Shown piece after piece: positions 61,985-64,000 of a DNA stretch of 64,000 bases. The notes under the pieces were generated by a model, which was not told the origin of the DNA, did not search any database, and saw nothing but the letters and a program-made list of their open reading frames with translations. The translations under genes were made by a program, and so were the position numbers. Source of the DNA: Winogradskyella helgolandensis (lineage in GTDB: Bacteria > Bacteroidota > Bacteroidia > Flavobacteriales > Flavobacteriaceae); NCBI RefSeq assembly GCF_013404085.1, contig NZ_JABFHO010000001.1:310001-374000 (forward strand). The letters run 5' to 3'. Within the stretch, counting starts at the first letter, position 1. Every line of letters starts with the position of its first letter.

Positions 61985-63247
61985 TTAATCCTTAGATAAA
62001 GCTTTTTTCTGAGTCGATACTTCAAGCTTAAAAAACCCTAACTGTATGATTAACAACAAAGTCATTGCAACAATTTGCATATGCACTACTTGTTCTAAAC
62101 TATCATGAAAAAAGATGACTAATAGCATTTGTAGCATACCGAAGACACCAGAAATAATCACTGGCACGTATTTATCTAAAGACAAATAATAATACGCGAA
62201 GATGTTAGATATAGCGAACATAGACGTGGCAATGGCATATTTCCATAAAAGTGGTGCCATGGCAATATAGTGCTCACCAAAAAGTATTTTAATTATTAAT
62301 TCTGGAAAACTTAAACAGGTTAATACAATAATGATAGAGATCACAGCAATGTAACCAACATACTTAAATAAAACGGAAGCCGTTTCTTTGCCTTCTTTTT
62401 TCAACTCAACGACAGCTGGCAATAATAACATCACAAACATCCAAGCTATAAAATATACAATACGACCAATTAAGGCTAATGATGCATATAAACCGGCTTC
62501 GTAAGATTCAAAATAATGTTTTACTAATAAGATATCACTGTTGTTAATAATGATCTGTGTTAGCTCATAGAACGCTGTTAACAAAAAGAAGTTTTTAATT
62601 TGTTTGCTATAATCTTGCGCTAATGGTTTTGTTTTCTTTAGCGTGATGTCTTTCATTTTAAAAGGAAACATTCCAAAAACAAAAGAGATTACAATACCTA
62701 TAGCAATGACTGCTGATGATTGTATATTAAATAGAAATATTAAACCCAAGGTTATGATCAGTCTACTTAACATTTCACCTTGATAGGTTATCGATAAGGA
62801 TTTATATGATTTTTTCCCCTGAAAGGCGCCTCTATTCACGCTCATTAAAAAGTAAAGTGGTACACCACAACCAAAAATGATAAACATGGTAGACGATGAG
62901 GTATTAAACAAGGCCATTAATTGCGATGAAAACATAATAATCAAGAGTCCTAATAATACGCCAACAACAAAGGCCTGCTGGTACACTTTAGCTATAAAGT
63001 TTGTAAACACCGCATTCTCGAACAACACGGAAAATTTTGCCGTCACCAATTGAAACGTCATGGCCATAAAAGAGAGTACCAATAAAAATGTAATGAGCAC
63101 TGCAGCATCTGCAAATTGTGCTGGTCCTAATACACGACCCAATATAAGATTGTATAGATAGTTACCACCATTAACGGCCAAAACACTGACCATAAATAAC
63201 TGTTCTGGCGTTAATTTTCTAGACTTGATTAAAGTTAATAATTGCAT
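61985..63247 (-). CDS. Polysaccharide flippase, Wzx/MOP-like
   Basis: This 420-residue inner-membrane protein has about 12 helices and short charged loops, the layout of MATE/MOP oligosaccharide flippases. The start FMVSVLAVNGGNYLYNLILGRVLGPAQFADAAVL is the usual first-helix pair of the polysaccharide_synt family. It would move undecaprenyl-linked repeat units to the periplasmic side. It stands between the GT4 gene and a divergent TPR gene. It is rather short for the family (usually ~430-500). Confidence 0.88.
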   Translation of the reverse strand: MQLLTLIKSRKLTPEQLFMVSVLAVNGGNYLYNLILGRVLGPAQFADAAVLITFLLVLSFMAMTFQLVTAKFSVLFENAVFTNFIAKVYQQAFVVGVLLGLLIIMFSSQLMALFNTSSSTMFIIFGCGVPLYFLMSVNRGAFQGKKSYKSLSITYQGEMLSRLIITLGLIFLFNIQSSAVIAIGIVISFVFGMFPFKMKDITLKKTKPLAQDYSKQIKNFFLLTAFYELTQIIINNSDILLVKHYFESYEAGLYASLALIGRIVYFIAWMFVMLLLPAVVELKKEGKETASVLFKYVGYIAVISIIIVLTCLSFPELIIKILFGEHYIAMAPLLWKYAIATSMFAISNIFAYYYLSLDKYVPVIISGVFGMLQMLLVIFFHDSLEQVVHMQIVAMTLLLIIQLGFFKLEVSTQKKALSKD

Positions 63248-63279
63248 AATTTTTAATGGTTATTCGTTTAAATCTGACG

Positions 63280-63350
63280 CAAATATCCAAGGTATTTCCA
63301 TGTATGTTCTTTATATTTCGATGGATGGCATGTTGCTGTAGATGAATGGA
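63280..63350 (-). promoter_or_regulatory. Shared exopolysaccharide-cluster promoter motif, copy C (flippase gene)
   Basis: TGTAGATGAATGGA (63337-63350) differs from copies A and B by one base. It is 57 bp from a -7-like box (minus-strand GATATTTG, 63287-63280, one mismatch), which is 33 bp before the flippase start. The second block TTTCGAT (63316-63322) is again exactly 21 bp from TGTAGA. Confidence 0.65.
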
Positions 63351-63395
63351 GGACATATGCGCCGTAACTTGCACTTAGTTAAACAAAGAGAAATT

Positions 63396-64000
63396 ATGAC
63401 TTTGAAATCACTTATTAATGTAGCCTTATTTTTTATCGTATGTAGTGCGTCAGCACAAAACATGCAAGAGGGTTTTACCTATTTAGAAACCGGAAAATAC
63501 AAGCAGGCCGAAACATTTTTTAATACCATATTAAAGGACTATCCTAATAATAAGACGGCACGTTTGTGTTATGGTCGTGCTATTGGACTGAATGGACAAC
63601 CCGAAGAAGCCTATACCTTATTCACTGACTTACTTGCGGATTATCCAAATGATTTTGAAGTAAAACTAAATTATGGTGAGTCCTTATTATGGAATAGCAA
63701 CTTTACCGATGCTAAAGTGTATTACCAAGGTTTAGTGAATGAAGACCCAAAGAGTTTTGCTGCGTTATTAGGTTTTGCCAACACCCTTTCTAACTTAAAA
63801 GAATATGAAGCGGCTTTAACCATGGTGAATAACGCTTTAGAAGTTTCACCAGGCAACCCAAATGCTTTAGTCTCTAAAAAGTATATCTATTTAGGCTATG
63901 CGTACCAAAACCAACAAGCTCAAAATTATGATAAGGCTGAACTACTTTTAACCAAAAATCTTGAATTATTTGGTGATGATAAAGACACTTTATTAAACTT
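63396..64000 (+). CDS. TPR-repeat periplasmic protein, 3' end cut off by window edge
   Basis: I translated the open frame from ATG 63396 to the window end (201 codons, no stop). It starts MTLKSLINVALFFIVCSASAQ, a Sec signal peptide. At least four tetratricopeptide repeats follow, for example GFTYLETGKYKQAETFFNTILKDYPNN, then GQPEEAYTLFTDLLADYPND, then LKEYEAALTMVNNALEVSPGNP. TPR proteins of this kind scaffold exopolysaccharide export complexes (as in BcsC or PelB-like systems). The C-terminus, possibly a barrel, is outside the window. It is divergent from the flippase gene. Confidence 0.85.
   Translation, partial: MTLKSLINVALFFIVCSASAQNMQEGFTYLETGKYKQAETFFNTILKDYPNNKTARLCYGRAIGLNGQPEEAYTLFTDLLADYPNDFEVKLNYGESLLWNSNFTDAKVYYQGLVNEDPKSFAALLGFANTLSNLKEYEAALTMVNNALEVSPGNPNALVSKKYIYLGYAYQNQQAQNYDKAELLLTKNLELFGDDKDTLLN

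Noticed and set aside
63325..63340. Sigma-54-like TGGCATGTTGCT before the TPR gene
   Set aside because: The spacing between GG and GC is several bases too short for a -24/-12 promoter.
1..64000. CRISPR arrays, prophage or transposase genes
   Set aside because: No regularly spaced direct repeats, phage structural genes or transposase motifs were seen on reading both strands.

Overview
The window is a chromosome segment from a Bacteroidota species, most likely a marine member of the Flavobacteriaceae. Evidence for this is the AT-rich sequence, SusC/SusD-type uptake genes, a type IX secretion sorting tail, several promoters with the TAnnTTTG -7 element of this phylum, and weak Shine-Dalgarno sequences. 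No clear prophage, transposase or CRISPR array was seen.

Region 1 (1-6935, all minus strand) starts with a truncated DUF2254 membrane protein. It continues as a compact redox/stress operon read from right to left: SelO, a flavodoxin-like NAD(P)H reductase, a DUF427 protein, an alpha/beta-hydrolase-OsmC fusion, EgtB and EgtD. Together these suggest ergothioneine (or related histidine-thiol) synthesis plus peroxide and redox protection.

Region 2 (7184-33979) is a complete alpha-glucan (starch/maltodextrin) utilisation locus built around a LacI-type regulator. To its right, on the plus strand, lie susC, susD, two SusE/SusF-like surface lipoproteins and a T9SS-exported GH13 amylase. To its left, on the minus strand, lie a sugar permease, beta-phosphoglucomutase, a GH65 maltose phosphorylase, a SusA-like GH13, GH31, two more GH13 enzymes and GH97. 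The inferred flow is surface amylase, SusCDEF uptake, periplasmic trimming to maltose, permease, then phosphorolysis to glucose plus beta-glucose-1-phosphate and on to glucose-6-phosphate. The spacers of the left arm hold dispersed palindromic repeats. A perfect 18-bp LacI-type operator lies upstream of susC.

Region 3 (34058-43903) holds a small unknown ORF, an AraJ-like efflux permease and a tight three-gene operon: an HD-domain protein fused to a Pycsar-effector-like (PycTM) membrane module, a GAF-domain protein, and a very large lipoprotein joining a calcineurin-like phosphoesterase, a kinase-like domain and an outer-membrane beta-barrel. tRNA-Leu(UAG) follows on the minus strand.

Region 4 (44057-52949) is mostly housekeeping: an M20 dipeptidase, a BlaI/BlaR1-like pair with a clear double operator, DUF4407, an NTF2-like lipoprotein, a STAS protein, PhnA and mannose-6-phosphate isomerase.

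Region 5 (52961-64000) looks like an exopolysaccharide synthesis and export locus: a short GT2-like protein, a response-regulator-GT2 fusion, a large PTPS-related membrane protein, a secreted beta-rich protein, a membrane-anchored GH5-like enzyme, a GT4 glycosyltransferase, a Wzx-like flippase and a truncated TPR protein. A conserved two-block motif lies at fixed spacing (56-57 bp) upstream of the predicted -7 boxes of its three separate minus-strand transcription units. This is the least expected regulatory signal in the window.
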